Numbered from the stretch's first letter, positions 1-8,366 are shown. The stretch: 64,000 nt of DNA from JAITVM01 sp031551135 (GCA_031551135.1 JAVBOA010000021.1:4216-68215), one strand, 5' to 3'. Program-made: numbers and translations. Notes: generated from the sequence alone by a model not told the origin.

Positions 1-59
1 ATGCGTGAAACGCTCCGCTGTGAAAAATTTTTTTCTACTTATCAAAATGAAAATAGTAT
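1..59 (-). repeat. Palindromic interspersed repeat, copy cut by window edge
   Basis: This is the reverse orientation of the family described at 54647-54759. It shows the constant bulge, the CACGC-type inner stem and the ATAGTAT terminus. The other half lies outside the window. It ends 7 bp from the stop codon of the TetR gene. Confidence 0.85.
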
Positions 60-65
60 AAGTAC

Positions 66-659
66 CTAACTTCGCACTTCTTCCTCGAATGCCTTTTTTC
101 CTTTCACAGTCAATCTTGGATAAATGATGCTCCACAGGCAGTCCATGGGGCTTTCCTTGGCACTGCTGAGGGCTTCTTGTGAGGGCATCCAGTAAATCCT
201 TATCATATTGATGACATCAATTAAAGCATCGATGTGCCCCTCGATTTCTTCATCATTTAACAATCCTTTTTGTTGTAGGATTTTAAAAGACTCCTGCAGT
301 TTTTTCTTTCTCTTTTTCACAGCTTCTACTTGTATCTCATGTACCTTGGGGCTTATTGTTTCCAATTCCCCATAATATTTGAAAAAGTAGTCGTCATTTT
401 TATTTTTTTCTAATCTTCTGGACAAAAAATCGTCTAACTCTTTCAATGTTGCAGGCGTTTTTGGCGGTATAAAATTCTCCTGTTGATCGAGGATGACTGC
501 CATCACCAAATCTTCCTTTTTACTATAATGATAAGTAAGGTTTCCCACACTCATATTCAATGCATCTGCAATATTCCGCATAGACACATTGGCATATCCA
601 TGTTCGCTGAAAAGTTGAAATGTTGTTTTCAAGATTTCATTTTTTACATCCTTCTTCAT
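66..659 (-). CDS. TetR/AcrR family transcriptional regulator
   Basis: A 197-aa repressor-type protein. The N-terminal 50 residues carry a TetR helix-turn-helix (SEHGYANVSMRNIADAL, then GNLTYHYSKKEDLV). The rest is an all-helical ligand-binding domain that I cannot assign to a ligand. The start follows an AGGAGG-like site (AGGAGGTTGCT on the minus strand). It is divergent from the flavodoxin operon. Its own promoter (minus-strand TTGACA at 726-721, TATAGT at 703-698, 17-bp spacer) contains a TAGTAC/GTGCTA palindrome, and the same motif lies inside the promoter facing the flavodoxin gene. I infer autorepression and control of that operon. Confidence 0.85.
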   Translation of the reverse strand: MKKDVKNEILKTTFQLFSEHGYANVSMRNIADALNMSVGNLTYHYSKKEDLVMAVILDQQENFIPPKTPATLKELDDFLSRRLEKNKNDDYFFKYYGELETISPKVHEIQVEAVKKRKKKLQESFKILQQKGLLNDEEIEGHIDALIDVINMIRIYWMPSQEALSSAKESPMDCLWSIIYPRLTVKGKKAFEEEVRS

Positions 660-697
660 AGCAACCTCCTGTGATATACAATTTTATTTCTATCGAC

Positions 698-726
698 ACT
701 ATAGTACAAACGTGCTATTATGTCAA
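698..726 (-). promoter_or_regulatory. Promoter of the TetR gene with embedded operator
   Basis: TTGACA (726-721) and TATAGT (703-698) are 17 bp apart on the minus strand. The spacer holds the imperfect palindrome TAGTAC-AAAC-GTGCTA (about 702-716), a typical TetR operator position. Confidence 0.65.
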
Positions 727-736
727 TAAATAATTT

Positions 737-751
737 TAGTACGATTGTACT
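737..751. promoter_or_regulatory. Second TetR-type operator palindrome
   Basis: AGTAC-GATT-GTACT is a perfect inverted repeat sharing half-sites with the operators at 702-716 and 953-968. It lies just upstream of the TetR promoter. Confidence 0.55.
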
Positions 752-788
752 GTGCGGAGAAATTCTGAGATTATGAAGGGCGCAAGCG

Positions 789-879
789 ATACTATTTCCA
801 AGCTAAAAGATGGAAAAAATATTTATTCTACACTGGAAGCATTGCACGGAACGCTTCGCCGTGAAAAAATTTTTCTATA
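789..879 (-). repeat. Degenerate copy of the palindromic repeat
   Basis: It begins ATACTATTTCC and keeps the order of the family in reverse orientation: an A/T-rich stem, an inner stem near GCACGGAACGC, the bulge, then the second A/T-rich stem. Many positions have drifted and one terminus is missing, so it is probably an old copy. Confidence 0.6.
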
Positions 880-943
880 CGGCGCTTCAATTCTTGTCCA
901 AGAAGCTATTTTGCATTTTCTATAAAATAAATAATTTTACCTA

Positions 944-972
944 TTGACATTATAGTACGACAGTGCTAATAT
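944..972 (+). promoter_or_regulatory. Promoter of the flavodoxin operon with TetR operator
   Basis: TTGACA (944-949), a 17-bp spacer and TAATAT (967-972). The spacer contains TAGTAC-GACA-GTGCTA (953-968), matching the palindrome in the divergent TetR promoter. Confidence 0.7.
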
Positions 973-1040
973 ATTGTTAATGAATTTAGCACACAAGTCC
1001 TATTTAGAGATAGGAGTGGATGTCTATATTCCCGGAACAG

Positions 1041-1071
1041 AATTTTCTATTCTTTAAAAGGGAAATAGTAT
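1041..1071 (+). repeat. Half-element of the palindromic repeat
   Basis: Only the right arm of the family is present (TTTTCTAT, then GGAAATAGTAT). It lies in the untranslated leader of the flavodoxin operon. Confidence 0.5.
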
Positions 1072-1118
1072 AAGGGATAGAGTTGAAATGGTATAACAAT
1101 ATAGGAGGCCGATATCTT

Positions 1119-1823
1119 TTGAAAAAAACGCTATCAATATTAATTATAATTTTTGCGATACTATCGTTTGCAGCTTGTAGTTCCTTTGAAATTACAAGCA
1201 ACGGTAGTGCATCACCAAGCGTACCTGCAAGTGAAGCAACTACAAACGTTGCTCTATCCAAACAGTCAACGATTGAAACGGCAGAAAGTATCGAACCCGG
1301 TACCGCAGAACAACCTGCTAATGGGGCAGAGCAGTCGGTATCGAATCCAGATGATACTAAAATGCTTGTCATATATTATTCCCTGACTGGTACGACCAAA
1401 GCGGCTGCAGTGATTGTGCAGGAAAGTGTCGGAGGGGATTTTTTTGAAATCACAACGGTTGATGAATATGCAATGGCTCATGATGATACATTGGCACAGG
1501 TCGATAAATACCGAAGCGAGAATTATTTACCTCAATTAAGTTCGAAACTTGAAAACCTTGATGACTATGACAGTATTTTTCTTGGTTATCCTATTTGGAG
1601 AGGTACGTTTGCCGATCCGATGGCGGCCTTTCTGCGAGACTATGATTTGTCCGGCAAGACAGTTAATCCTTTTTCTACAAGCGGTTCAGGTACTCTTGGA
1701 ACCAGCGTGGAAGATTTGAAGGCACTCGAGCCTAATGCAATCGTCCTTGATGGTCTGGCGGTTCGGGGAAATGCGCAAAGCAGTATAACAGAATGGCTTA
1801 ATAAATTAGGAATTACAAAATAA
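1119..1823 (+). CDS. Secreted flavodoxin-family lipoprotein
   Basis: A 234-aa protein. I chose the TTG start at 1119 because AGGAGG lies about 10 bp upstream and because translation then begins with KKTLSILIIIFAILSFAAC, a lipoprotein signal peptide ending in the lipobox Cys. A Ser/Thr/Glu-rich linker follows, then a flavodoxin fold: the FMN phosphate loop YYSLTGTTKAAA, then YDSIFLGYPIWRGTFADPM and a GSGTLG loop. Flavodoxins carry one- or two-electron transfers through FMN. Here the domain would sit outside the membrane. It is first in an operon with an NTF2-like protein and a DUF6273 lipoprotein and is probably repressed by the divergent TetR. Its redox partner is unknown. Confidence 0.8.
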   Translation: MKKTLSILIIIFAILSFAACSSFEITSNGSASPSVPASEATTNVALSKQSTIETAESIEPGTAEQPANGAEQSVSNPDDTKMLVIYYSLTGTTKAAAVIVQESVGGDFFEITTVDEYAMAHDDTLAQVDKYRSENYLPQLSSKLENLDDYDSIFLGYPIWRGTFADPMAAFLRDYDLSGKTVNPFSTSGSGTLGTSVEDLKALEPNAIVLDGLAVRGNAQSSITEWLNKLGITK

Positions 1824-1843
1824 ACTCTAAAGGAGTCTTAATC

Positions 1844-2455
1844 ATGTTATTAACAAGACCTGCAGCAAATTCGTTAGAGCAAATTGCCGAAAAGGCGAGT
1901 ATCGAAGAATTATTGGGATTTGAGCGGTTTTGCCGTGATAACCATTTGTGGGATGAAATGAAAAAATGCTATGCCGCGGACTCGACAGTTAATATTTCTT
2001 GGTTTCAAGGCAGTGGAGAGGGCTTTGTAGAGGCATCCGGCAAAATGAAAGGCTACGCACCTCACAAGATACACCATACGGAAATTTGGCTAAATGGCGA
2101 TAAAGCAGTTGCAATTATGATGACAACCATACAAATGCGTATTGAAATGGACGGAAGCCCTGTTGAACTGGAATCTGATACAAAACTATTGTATCGTACT
2201 CAGAAGATAAACGGATTGTGGTACATTCTTTCTTTTGACAGTATTTATGAAAAAGATGCACTCATTCCCGTTTATCCGACAGGAAAAATCACAGTACCGA
2301 TAGAGGAACTGTCAACATATCGACAGAGTTATGCCTGCATGATTTACAATATGAAGAGAAATGGTGGCACTATCAATCAAGAATTGCCGGGTATCGACAG
2401 GCCGGATTTGGTAGAAAAGATATACAATGAACTTGATGAGTGGCTTTGCAAATAA
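1844..2455 (+). CDS. NTF2/SnoaL-like family protein
   Basis: A 203-aa soluble protein with an AAAGGAG site before its ATG, 20 bp after the flavodoxin lipoprotein. Residues about 10-140 fit an NTF2-like cone fold (EELLGFERFCRDNHLWDEMKKCYAADSTVNISWFQ is split across typical helix/strand positions, and HHTEIWLNGDKAVA is the central strand region). The family includes SnoaL-like cyclases, ketosteroid isomerases and dehydratases as well as non-enzymatic binders. The C-terminal 50 residues are an extension. No signal peptide is seen, so it should be cytoplasmic, unlike both neighbours. The substrate is unknown. Confidence 0.65.
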   Translation: MLLTRPAANSLEQIAEKASIEELLGFERFCRDNHLWDEMKKCYAADSTVNISWFQGSGEGFVEASGKMKGYAPHKIHHTEIWLNGDKAVAIMMTTIQMRIEMDGSPVELESDTKLLYRTQKINGLWYILSFDSIYEKDALIPVYPTGKITVPIEELSTYRQSYACMIYNMKRNGGTINQELPGIDRPDLVEKIYNELDEWLCK

Positions 2456-2499
2456 TTGGCAGAGATTTTAATAATGATAAATGAAGGGAACGCAAAAAA

Positions 2500-3405
2500 A
2501 TGAAAAATAAAATGCATATTTTACCGGGAATAATTTGTGTAAGCATGATGTTTTTAAGCGCATGCGGGTCGGATTCGCAGAGAACTTTACAAACTTCTGT
2601 ACAGGTAACAGAGTCTGCACCGTCTAAAACGACTGAGTCTGAACCAACACAGGCGACTGAAATTGCACAAACAAATGAACCTACAAAGGAGACAGTATCT
2701 CCTAATAATATGGACGATACTGTTGTCATGACTGTAGATATTCCGGACAACATTCCGGTGGCTGATGAGAATGGCAAGATTCCGAGTTCTGATGATATAT
2801 CTACCGTAAATAGGGACGTTGTATTATTTGGTAACTTTTATCAAGATACTGCAGGAAATGAACTTACTCCTATAGAATGGCTTGTGCTTGATGAGAAGGA
2901 TGGGTATTCCCTATTGCTCTCAAAACAAATTATAGCTTCTTTGGGATGGGTAAATGAAGGAAGAAATGATATTACATGGGCTGAAACGGATTTAAGTCAA
3001 TGGCTTGACAATGAGTTCTTCAACACAGCATTTAAAGAAGATGAGCAGGGCGCAATTGCTTCCTATGACGTTACTCAGCCGCAAAACCCAAGGTATGACA
3101 CACCTGCAGGCGAGCCTACAATAGATAAAGTTTCGCTGTTAAGCTATCAGGAATTGATAAAATATATGCCGACAGATTTGGAACGAAAGGCGGCACCAAC
3201 TGCTTATGCTCAAGCATTGGGATGTTATCAGAATGTTGACGGCGATAGCGCTTGGTGGCTTCGCTCCCCCGGTCCCATTCCTACAGTACCTGAACACTTG
3301 GCTTCATGGGGGAATCTCGGCGCAAGAACACATTATACGGATGACAGCACGATAGGAGTCAGACCGGCGATTTGGGTTGAAACATCCGCGCTTACAGCAA
3401 AGTAA
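2500..3405 (+). CDS. DUF6273-domain lipoprotein
   Basis: A 301-aa protein with a signal peptide ending in the lipobox LSAC, then a Thr/Glu-rich linker of about 80 residues. The C-terminal 190 residues match the DUF6273 pattern I know from clostridial surface proteins: an opening PIEWLVLDEKDGYSLLLSK, ITWAETDLSQWLDNEFF, LLSYQELIKYM, SAWWLRSPG and a closing IGVRPAIWV. That domain occurs in extracellular proteins with no established function. It is third in the TetR-linked operon, 44 bp after the NTF2-like gene. No terminator is obvious before the short repeat at 3420. Confidence 0.75.
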   Translation: MKNKMHILPGIICVSMMFLSACGSDSQRTLQTSVQVTESAPSKTTESEPTQATEIAQTNEPTKETVSPNNMDDTVVMTVDIPDNIPVADENGKIPSSDDISTVNRDVVLFGNFYQDTAGNELTPIEWLVLDEKDGYSLLLSKQIIASLGWVNEGRNDITWAETDLSQWLDNEFFNTAFKEDEQGAIASYDVTQPQNPRYDTPAGEPTIDKVSLLSYQELIKYMPTDLERKAAPTAYAQALGCYQNVDGDSAWWLRSPGPIPTVPEHLASWGNLGARTHYTDDSTIGVRPAIWVETSALTAK

Positions 3406-3419
3406 TCGATATACAGTTA

Positions 3420-3457
3420 ATACTAATTCTCATTTGATTTGTAGAAAAAAATAGTAT
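3420..3457. repeat. Short derivative of the palindromic repeat
   Basis: About 38 bp that start ATACTAATTCTCATTTG, keep the GTAGAAAAAA segment of the left arm and jump directly to ATAGTAT. The interior is deleted. It lies just after the DUF6273 stop codon. Confidence 0.55.
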
Positions 3458-3556
3458 TATTCAGAATCGTCAAATTTATCCCTTGTTTAGTCTTATTATA
3501 AAAGATGAAAAGCAATAAGTTTTTGGCTTTCACAAATAATTATTGGGTATAAAAAA

Positions 3557-3598
3557 AGCCTGATATCGCTACAACTGTAGAGAATATCAGACTTTTTT
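3557..3598. terminator. Bidirectional intrinsic terminator
   Basis: CTGATAT (3560-3566) pairs with ATATCAG (3584-3590). A-tract and T-tract flank the stem. It lies between convergent transcripts. Confidence 0.75.
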
Positions 3599-3601
3599 AT
3601 T

Positions 3602-5080
3602 TTATTTCACGGAATAATCCGTATAATCCGGCTCGTACCAATTAATCGAAATCGAAATTTTTCCGGTTTCATCAGCAGGATTTATACTATAAAGATTATT
3701 GTCTATCGGTTCGCCGTTTATTAAAACAATTGTATTCGGGTTTTCTGTATAAAAAGTCAATCCTCGGATTTCATCCAACGAAATTGCGCGCGGGCCGGAT
3801 ACAGGGTCGTCCACTTGCAAAAGATTTATATAGTAATTTCCGTCGGCTTCTACAGCTTTATATTGTATATATTTTTGGCTCACGCAATACGGGAGCAGAC
3901 GCGAAGTTCTTGCAACTAATATTTTTTTCTCATCATTGTATTTTGCCAATAATCTCAAGGATTCAACGGTTTCTTTAGTAAAAGAATAATCATCTCCGTA
4001 ATAATTCAAATGCTGTGCAAGCATTCCAAATTGAGAATTTTCGATTATCCCTTCAAGATGCTCAGGCGTTAGCTGGACCGGAATTTTTTCCGGTGACCAA
4101 TTCCAATCAATCACTCCGTCTTTTATTTCACAGCAATATCTATAAAAACCCCAAACTTTATTTCCGTCACGCAAAGTTTTTTCAACAAGCGGAAAATCAA
4201 AGCCAAACTGGTCGCTATGGCGGGAGTGCCATGCAAAACGGATTTTATTATTTATAGTAAGGTCAGTGTGGTAATAGCTTGGTGTATCGGGATTATCACC
4301 TGATTGATAAGACGAAAAATTTTTCGGATTATAAGCTCCGAAATTTTGAACATTCGAAACTGTCCCGTGGTCAATCCAAACTGTCGGCAATTCGATAGGT
4401 AGCGAATTTAAAACTTCCCAAGTTTTTTCAGCGTATTTGCGTTCGTAATTTATATCATTGTTTTTTCTGGAAAAATCGCCGAATGTATGGATACTGTCAA
4501 GCCAGCCGCAATTTAAATATTTTACTATCAAATCAGGGTAAAGCTCTTTTGTTTCGTCCAGTCCGTCAAAATAAGTCATATTATCTTTTGTCCCTTCCAA
4601 ATCACTGCCCATAAACATCCAAAAAGAATCCGAAATATCGAGCCCAAGGCCTTGTCCATATTCGGTATTTTCTTTTGTATTAAGGAATTGGTGGGTTTTA
4701 GCAAATGCTTTTGGAGTCGCACAGTCAGAGTCCGAAATTATCGCCAGCATAGATTTATATGGATATGGAAATTTTCTTGTGTCATTGCGTATTTCGGAGT
4801 TTTCGAGCTGTTCTAATACAGAATTGCTGACAATCGGCTTTATTTCGGTCGGCTCTGGAGAAGGAGGTTTTGGTTCGGTTGATGGATCGGGTGATTGATA
4901 TTCTGTTTTATTTATAAAATCCGGAACATTGTTCCTCTGCGTTGGATTAATAGATTCGGATGTTATAGGCTTGTTTTCGGGTTTATATTTATTAAATCCC
5001 AAATACGCTATTACAGCCAATGAAATAATACAAATAATTATTGCAATATTTAAAAAGAATAGAAGAACTATTTTTTTCAA
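3602..5080 (-). CDS. Membrane-anchored protein, polysaccharide-deacetylase-like (tentative)
   Basis: A 492-aa protein with one N-terminal membrane helix (about residues 4-27), a Pro/Glu/Ser-rich linker (about 35-80) and a large extracellular domain. The domain opens with MLAIISDSDCAT, resembling the Asp-pair motif of NodB/polysaccharide deacetylase barrels, followed by DSIHTFGDFS, TVWIDHG and FAWHSRHSDQFGFD, where His/Asp metal ligands could lie. A barrel-type carbohydrate deacetylase or related hydrolase is an inference; I do not recognise the subfamily. The gene stands alone. Its 3' end abuts a bidirectional terminator and its 5' side is a 450-bp gap holding a palindromic repeat. Confidence 0.5.
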   Translation of the reverse strand: MKKIVLLFFLNIAIIICIISLAVIAYLGFNKYKPENKPITSESINPTQRNNVPDFINKTEYQSPDPSTEPKPPSPEPTEIKPIVSNSVLEQLENSEIRNDTRKFPYPYKSMLAIISDSDCATPKAFAKTHQFLNTKENTEYGQGLGLDISDSFWMFMGSDLEGTKDNMTYFDGLDETKELYPDLIVKYLNCGWLDSIHTFGDFSRKNNDINYERKYAEKTWEVLNSLPIELPTVWIDHGTVSNVQNFGAYNPKNFSSYQSGDNPDTPSYYHTDLTINNKIRFAWHSRHSDQFGFDFPLVEKTLRDGNKVWGFYRYCCEIKDGVIDWNWSPEKIPVQLTPEHLEGIIENSQFGMLAQHLNYYGDDYSFTKETVESLRLLAKYNDEKKILVARTSRLLPYCVSQKYIQYKAVEADGNYYINLLQVDDPVSGPRAISLDEIRGLTFYTENPNTIVLINGEPIDNNLYSINPADETGKISISINWYEPDYTDYSVK

Positions 5081-5238
5081 TTTTTTTCACCCTTTGTTTT
5101 TTTGTATTGCGATTCTTAAAAAAGGAATTAGTATCAATAAATAGACAATTTTCCAGTGAATTCAAATAATTATAGCATTTTATAACATATCCTTATATTA
5201 CAATTTGATTATTTTTCTATTTTTTCTTGTAATTACTA

Positions 5239-5352
5239 ATACTATTTTCATTTTGATTAAGTAGAAAAAAATTTTTCACAGCGGAGCGTTTCACGCATGC
5301 TTCAAGCGTGAAATGAAATATTTTTTTCTATCCTTAATTATGAAAATAGTAT
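5239..5352 (+). repeat. Palindromic interspersed repeat, complete copy
   Basis: 114 bp with ATACTATTTTCAT/ATGAAAATAGTAT ends, A/T second stem and the CACGC-GCGTG inner stem. It differs from the copy at 54647 by few bases, including an extra T in the left arm. It is the only recognisable content of the 5081-5532 gap apart from A/T-rich DNA. Confidence 0.9.
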
Positions 5353-5532
5353 AAAATGCGATTTTTGAAATGCATTAATGAAATTGTGATTTTTATAGAA
5401 TTTCATAAAGTCGGAATTTTTTTGTAAATTTAAATTTTTTGATGACGATAAAAATATACAAGAAATGTAGGAAAAAGGCAGTTTATGTAAATAAGCTGGT
5501 TAAATAAAGAGAAAATTATTGGGGGAATATCA

Positions 5533-7104
5533 TTGAGAAAAATGGTTTTTGCATTAGCCCTTTTTTTTATGTTTTCAGGGGTCGGGGTATTTGCAGAAGG
5601 TACGCAGGAATATGTTAATGTCGGATTAGAGAGCAAATTCAAGAATTTGAGTTCAGTTAAAATCGTTAATAATAACATTACTATATCATTAGGTAAACAT
5701 CAAGTAGATTTAAAATCAAACAGCGGTTTTTCTATAACTCCGCAAGGAAAGTATTATTTAAAATCTTCGGCTTTTAAAAATTTCAGTGAGGCGAAATCTT
5801 CACTGGGGAATTTTGCCCAAGGCTCAAAAATTGCCTTTATAGATAATAATTTTTATATTTGCGGCGGTCCGTACGCAAGCGAAGCGGAAGCCAAAAATAA
5901 TCTGAAAAGCAATCTTTCGGTTTTAAGCCTGAATTCGAATTTATTAGAGATTTCCGGTTCGAATGAAAATATTTTATTTGATTCTTCGCTGGACACGAAA
6001 ATATCCGATACTAACGGCTCACTGCTGAATATCGGAGATAAATCATACAGAGGGGCATTTAGATTTTCGCTGTCGTCAGGAAAAATTACGGTGGTCAATT
6101 ACGTTTCGATTGAAGAATATTTGTATTCTGTAGTTCCTTCCGAAATGCCGCCGTCTTGGCACGAAGAAGCCCTAAAGGCTCAGGCTGTCGCAGCAAGGTC
6201 GTATTTATTAACACGTGTGGGAATACATAGCAAATCGGGATATGATTTATGCGATACGACACATTGTCAGGCGTACAATGGGGCGAAAAGTGAAAACGCA
6301 AGAACTACCGAGGCTGTAAAAGCAACCGAAAATATTATTGCATACTATGATAACAAGCCTATAAACGCGGTGTTTTCGTCGAGCAGCGGAGGCATTACCG
6401 ACAATTCCGAAAACTCTTGGTCGTCGGGAGTGCCGTATTTGAAATCCGTTTTAGAATTGAACGAAGATTCAAAAATTTGGACAAGGACATTTTCGATGAA
6501 TGAGATTACAATTTTGCTAAACAACACAAATTCGAAAATCGGAACGGCAACGGGAATTTCTATCGGAAGCATAAAAAATGAAAGAGTTTATGAATTGATT
6601 ATCCACGGCACAAACGGTAAAAAAATCCTAAAAGGCGAAGAAATCAGAACTTTTTTCTCATCATCTAAGGACGGCTCGCTGTTCAGCAGATATTTTAGGA
6701 TTAATGAAGAAGTTCCTGCTATTCAAAAAAACGAAACTCAGGACTTGCCGCAAAACAATCAAAAGTCTGAAGAAATCTACATATATAACGGGCAAAATGT
6801 AAAATCCGAAAATAAAGATATGTTTGTTTATTATGATGGCAAAGCGCAGAAATTGAATAGCAATTTTTCGGTAATCGATAAATTTAATAAAGTTTTTTCA
6901 AATTCTTTATCAATTTCAAATACATATACGCCTTCCGGCAGCGGTTCTGTCGGAACAATCTATTCGGGACAAATTACGCTTAATGGCAGGGGCTGGGGAC
7001 ATGGTGTCGGAATGAGCCAATACGGTGCAAAAGGAATGGCGGAATTAGGTTATAAATATGATCAAATCTTGAAACATTATTTTACCGGAATTGAAGTAAA
7101 GTAA
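5533..7104 (+). CDS. SpoIID/LytB domain protein with N-terminal SPOR-like region
   Basis: A 523-aa secreted protein. The TTG start at 5533 follows a GGGGGA site at the right distance and gives a signal peptide (KMVFALALFFMFSGVGVFAEG). Residues about 70-130 look like a SPOR-type glycan-binding segment. The SpoIID core starts near 170 (YLYSVVPSEMPPSWHEEALKAQ and AVAARSYLL), includes DTTHCQAYNG and TRVGIHSKSG, and ends with GWGHGVGMSQYGAKGMA. SpoIID is a lytic transglycosylase for denuded glycan strands. The split core, with a 100-residue insertion before GRGWGHGVG, and the absence of sporulation neighbours suggest a general wall enzyme rather than the sporulation protein itself. Confidence 0.85.
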   Translation: MRKMVFALALFFMFSGVGVFAEGTQEYVNVGLESKFKNLSSVKIVNNNITISLGKHQVDLKSNSGFSITPQGKYYLKSSAFKNFSEAKSSLGNFAQGSKIAFIDNNFYICGGPYASEAEAKNNLKSNLSVLSLNSNLLEISGSNENILFDSSLDTKISDTNGSLLNIGDKSYRGAFRFSLSSGKITVVNYVSIEEYLYSVVPSEMPPSWHEEALKAQAVAARSYLLTRVGIHSKSGYDLCDTTHCQAYNGAKSENARTTEAVKATENIIAYYDNKPINAVFSSSSGGITDNSENSWSSGVPYLKSVLELNEDSKIWTRTFSMNEITILLNNTNSKIGTATGISIGSIKNERVYELIIHGTNGKKILKGEEIRTFFSSSKDGSLFSRYFRINEEVPAIQKNETQDLPQNNQKSEEIYIYNGQNVKSENKDMFVYYDGKAQKLNSNFSVIDKFNKVFSNSLSISNTYTPSGSGSVGTIYSGQITLNGRGWGHGVGMSQYGAKGMAELGYKYDQILKHYFTGIEVK

Positions 7105-7140
7105 TACTATTTTTTCTATCCTTTATATTGAAAATAGTAT
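7104..7140. repeat. Short derivative of the palindromic repeat at a stop codon
   Basis: 37 bp, ATACTATTTT to GAAAATAGTAT, with only TTCTATCCTTTATAT in between. Its first base is the last base of the SpoIID-like stop codon. Confidence 0.7.
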
Positions 7141-7161
7141 AAATTTAAATATTTCTAAAAT

Positions 7162-7185
7162 GTGCCGTATTCCGGCACTTTTTTT
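7162..7185 (+). terminator. Intrinsic terminator after the SpoIID-like gene
   Basis: GTGCCG (7162-7167) pairs with CGGCAC (7173-7178), followed by seven T. Confidence 0.8.
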
Positions 7186-7206
7186 GTTTTGCCAAGATCG
7201 CTGTAG

Positions 7207-7228
7207 GGGGCGGTTTCCATGCCGCCCC
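7207..7228. repeat. GC-rich hairpin of a dispersed-repeat type
   Basis: GGGGCGG pairs with CCGCCCC around a TTTCCATG loop, in an otherwise A/T-rich gap. Hairpins of the form TGTAGGGGCGG...CCGCCCCGACA recur in other clostridial genomes; only this one is seen here. Confidence 0.45.
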
Positions 7229-7337
7229 GACAATAGAAATTAGAACTTTTTGTGGATTTTTTGCAAAAAAGAATTATAATGTATTAATAATATTTGCTTG
7301 AAAAAATTTTTGTAATTTATTGGAAAAAGGAAGAGCC

Positions 7338-8366
7338 ATGAAAAAATCAGATTTTTATTTTGAACTGCCGGAAGAATTAATTGCGCAAACTCCGCTTGCC
7401 GACAGAGCTATGTCGAGACTTTTAATTTTGGATAAGAATACGGGTACTATTGAGCATAAGAAATTTACTGATATTGTAGATTATCTGGATAAAGGCGATT
7501 GTTTGGTTTTAAATAACACTAAAGTTATTCCGGCGCGTCTTTTTGGGCATAAAAAGAATTTTACCGGAAAAATCGAAGTTTTATTATTAAAACGTTTGGA
7601 TGATGACTGCTGGGAAATTTTAGTGAATCCCGGAAGACGGGTTAAAGTCGGAGCGGAAATTATTTTTGATGAAAATTTGAGCTGTATAATTACAGATATT
7701 ATTGACGACGGAAAACGCATTGCAAAATTTTCGTACAATGGGATTTTTGAGGAAATTCTGGATAAATTGGGTCAAATGCCTTTGCCGCCTTATATTAAAA
7801 CTCAGCTCAATGAAAAAGAACGCTATCAAACGGTTTATGCAAAGATTGACGGTTCGGCGGCCGCACCGACTGCCGGTTTGCATTTTACAAATACGTTGTT
7901 GGAGAAACTGAAAGAGAAGGGCGTTAATATTGCGTATATAACTTTGCATGTCGGTTTGGGAACTTTTAGACCGGTTAAGGTTGAAAATATTTTGGAACAT
8001 AAAATGCACAGCGAATCTTATTTTATTGAAAAAAGCGATGCTGATTTAATTAATTACGCAAAAACAAACGGAAAAAAAATAATCGCTGTAGGCACAACTT
8101 CCTGCCGCACGCTCGAATCTTGCGCCGACGAAAATGGATTTGTAAAACAATGTACGGGCGATACGGATATTTTTATTTATCCGGGATATAATTTCAAAAT
8201 TGTAGATTCTATGATAACAAATTTTCATTTACCGGAATCAACTTTAATTATGCTTATATCAGCGCTCTGCGGACGTGAAAACGTGATGGCAGCATACAAA
8301 GAAGCAATCGAGCAAAAATACAGATTCTTCAGTTTTGGCGACGCAATGTTCATAAAAAACTCGTAG
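7338..8366 (+). CDS. queA: S-adenosylmethionine:tRNA ribosyltransferase-isomerase
   Basis: A 342-aa enzyme that transfers and isomerises the ribosyl group of SAM onto 7-aminomethyl-7-deazaguanine at tRNA position 34 to form epoxyqueuosine. Diagnostic blocks are DFYFELPEELIAQTPL at the N-terminus, LNNTKVIPARLFG, AAPTAGLHFT, VGLGTFRPV, AVGTTSCRTLE and DSMITNFHLPESTLIMLISAL. ATG 7338 is preferred over the in-frame TTG at 7320 because AAGGAAG lies between them and the family begins with the FYFELP segment. Length is typical (about 340). No tgt or queuosine genes are adjacent. Confidence 0.97.
   Translation: MKKSDFYFELPEELIAQTPLADRAMSRLLILDKNTGTIEHKKFTDIVDYLDKGDCLVLNNTKVIPARLFGHKKNFTGKIEVLLLKRLDDDCWEILVNPGRRVKVGAEIIFDENLSCIITDIIDDGKRIAKFSYNGIFEEILDKLGQMPLPPYIKTQLNEKERYQTVYAKIDGSAAAPTAGLHFTNTLLEKLKEKGVNIAYITLHVGLGTFRPVKVENILEHKMHSESYFIEKSDADLINYAKTNGKKIIAVGTTSCRTLESCADENGFVKQCTGDTDIFIYPGYNFKIVDSMITNFHLPESTLIMLISALCGRENVMAAYKEAIEQKYRFFSFGDAMFIKNS

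Noticed and set aside
483..674. Small plus-strand frame opposite the TetR gene
   Set aside because: No ribosome site and fully antisense to a well-supported gene. Many similar frames opposite feoB, glpK, the TPR gene and the polysaccharide genes were dropped for the same reason.
5533..7104. Sporulation gene spoIID proper
   Set aside because: Longer than SpoIID, with a SPOR-like N-terminus and an insertion in the core, and without sporulation neighbours.
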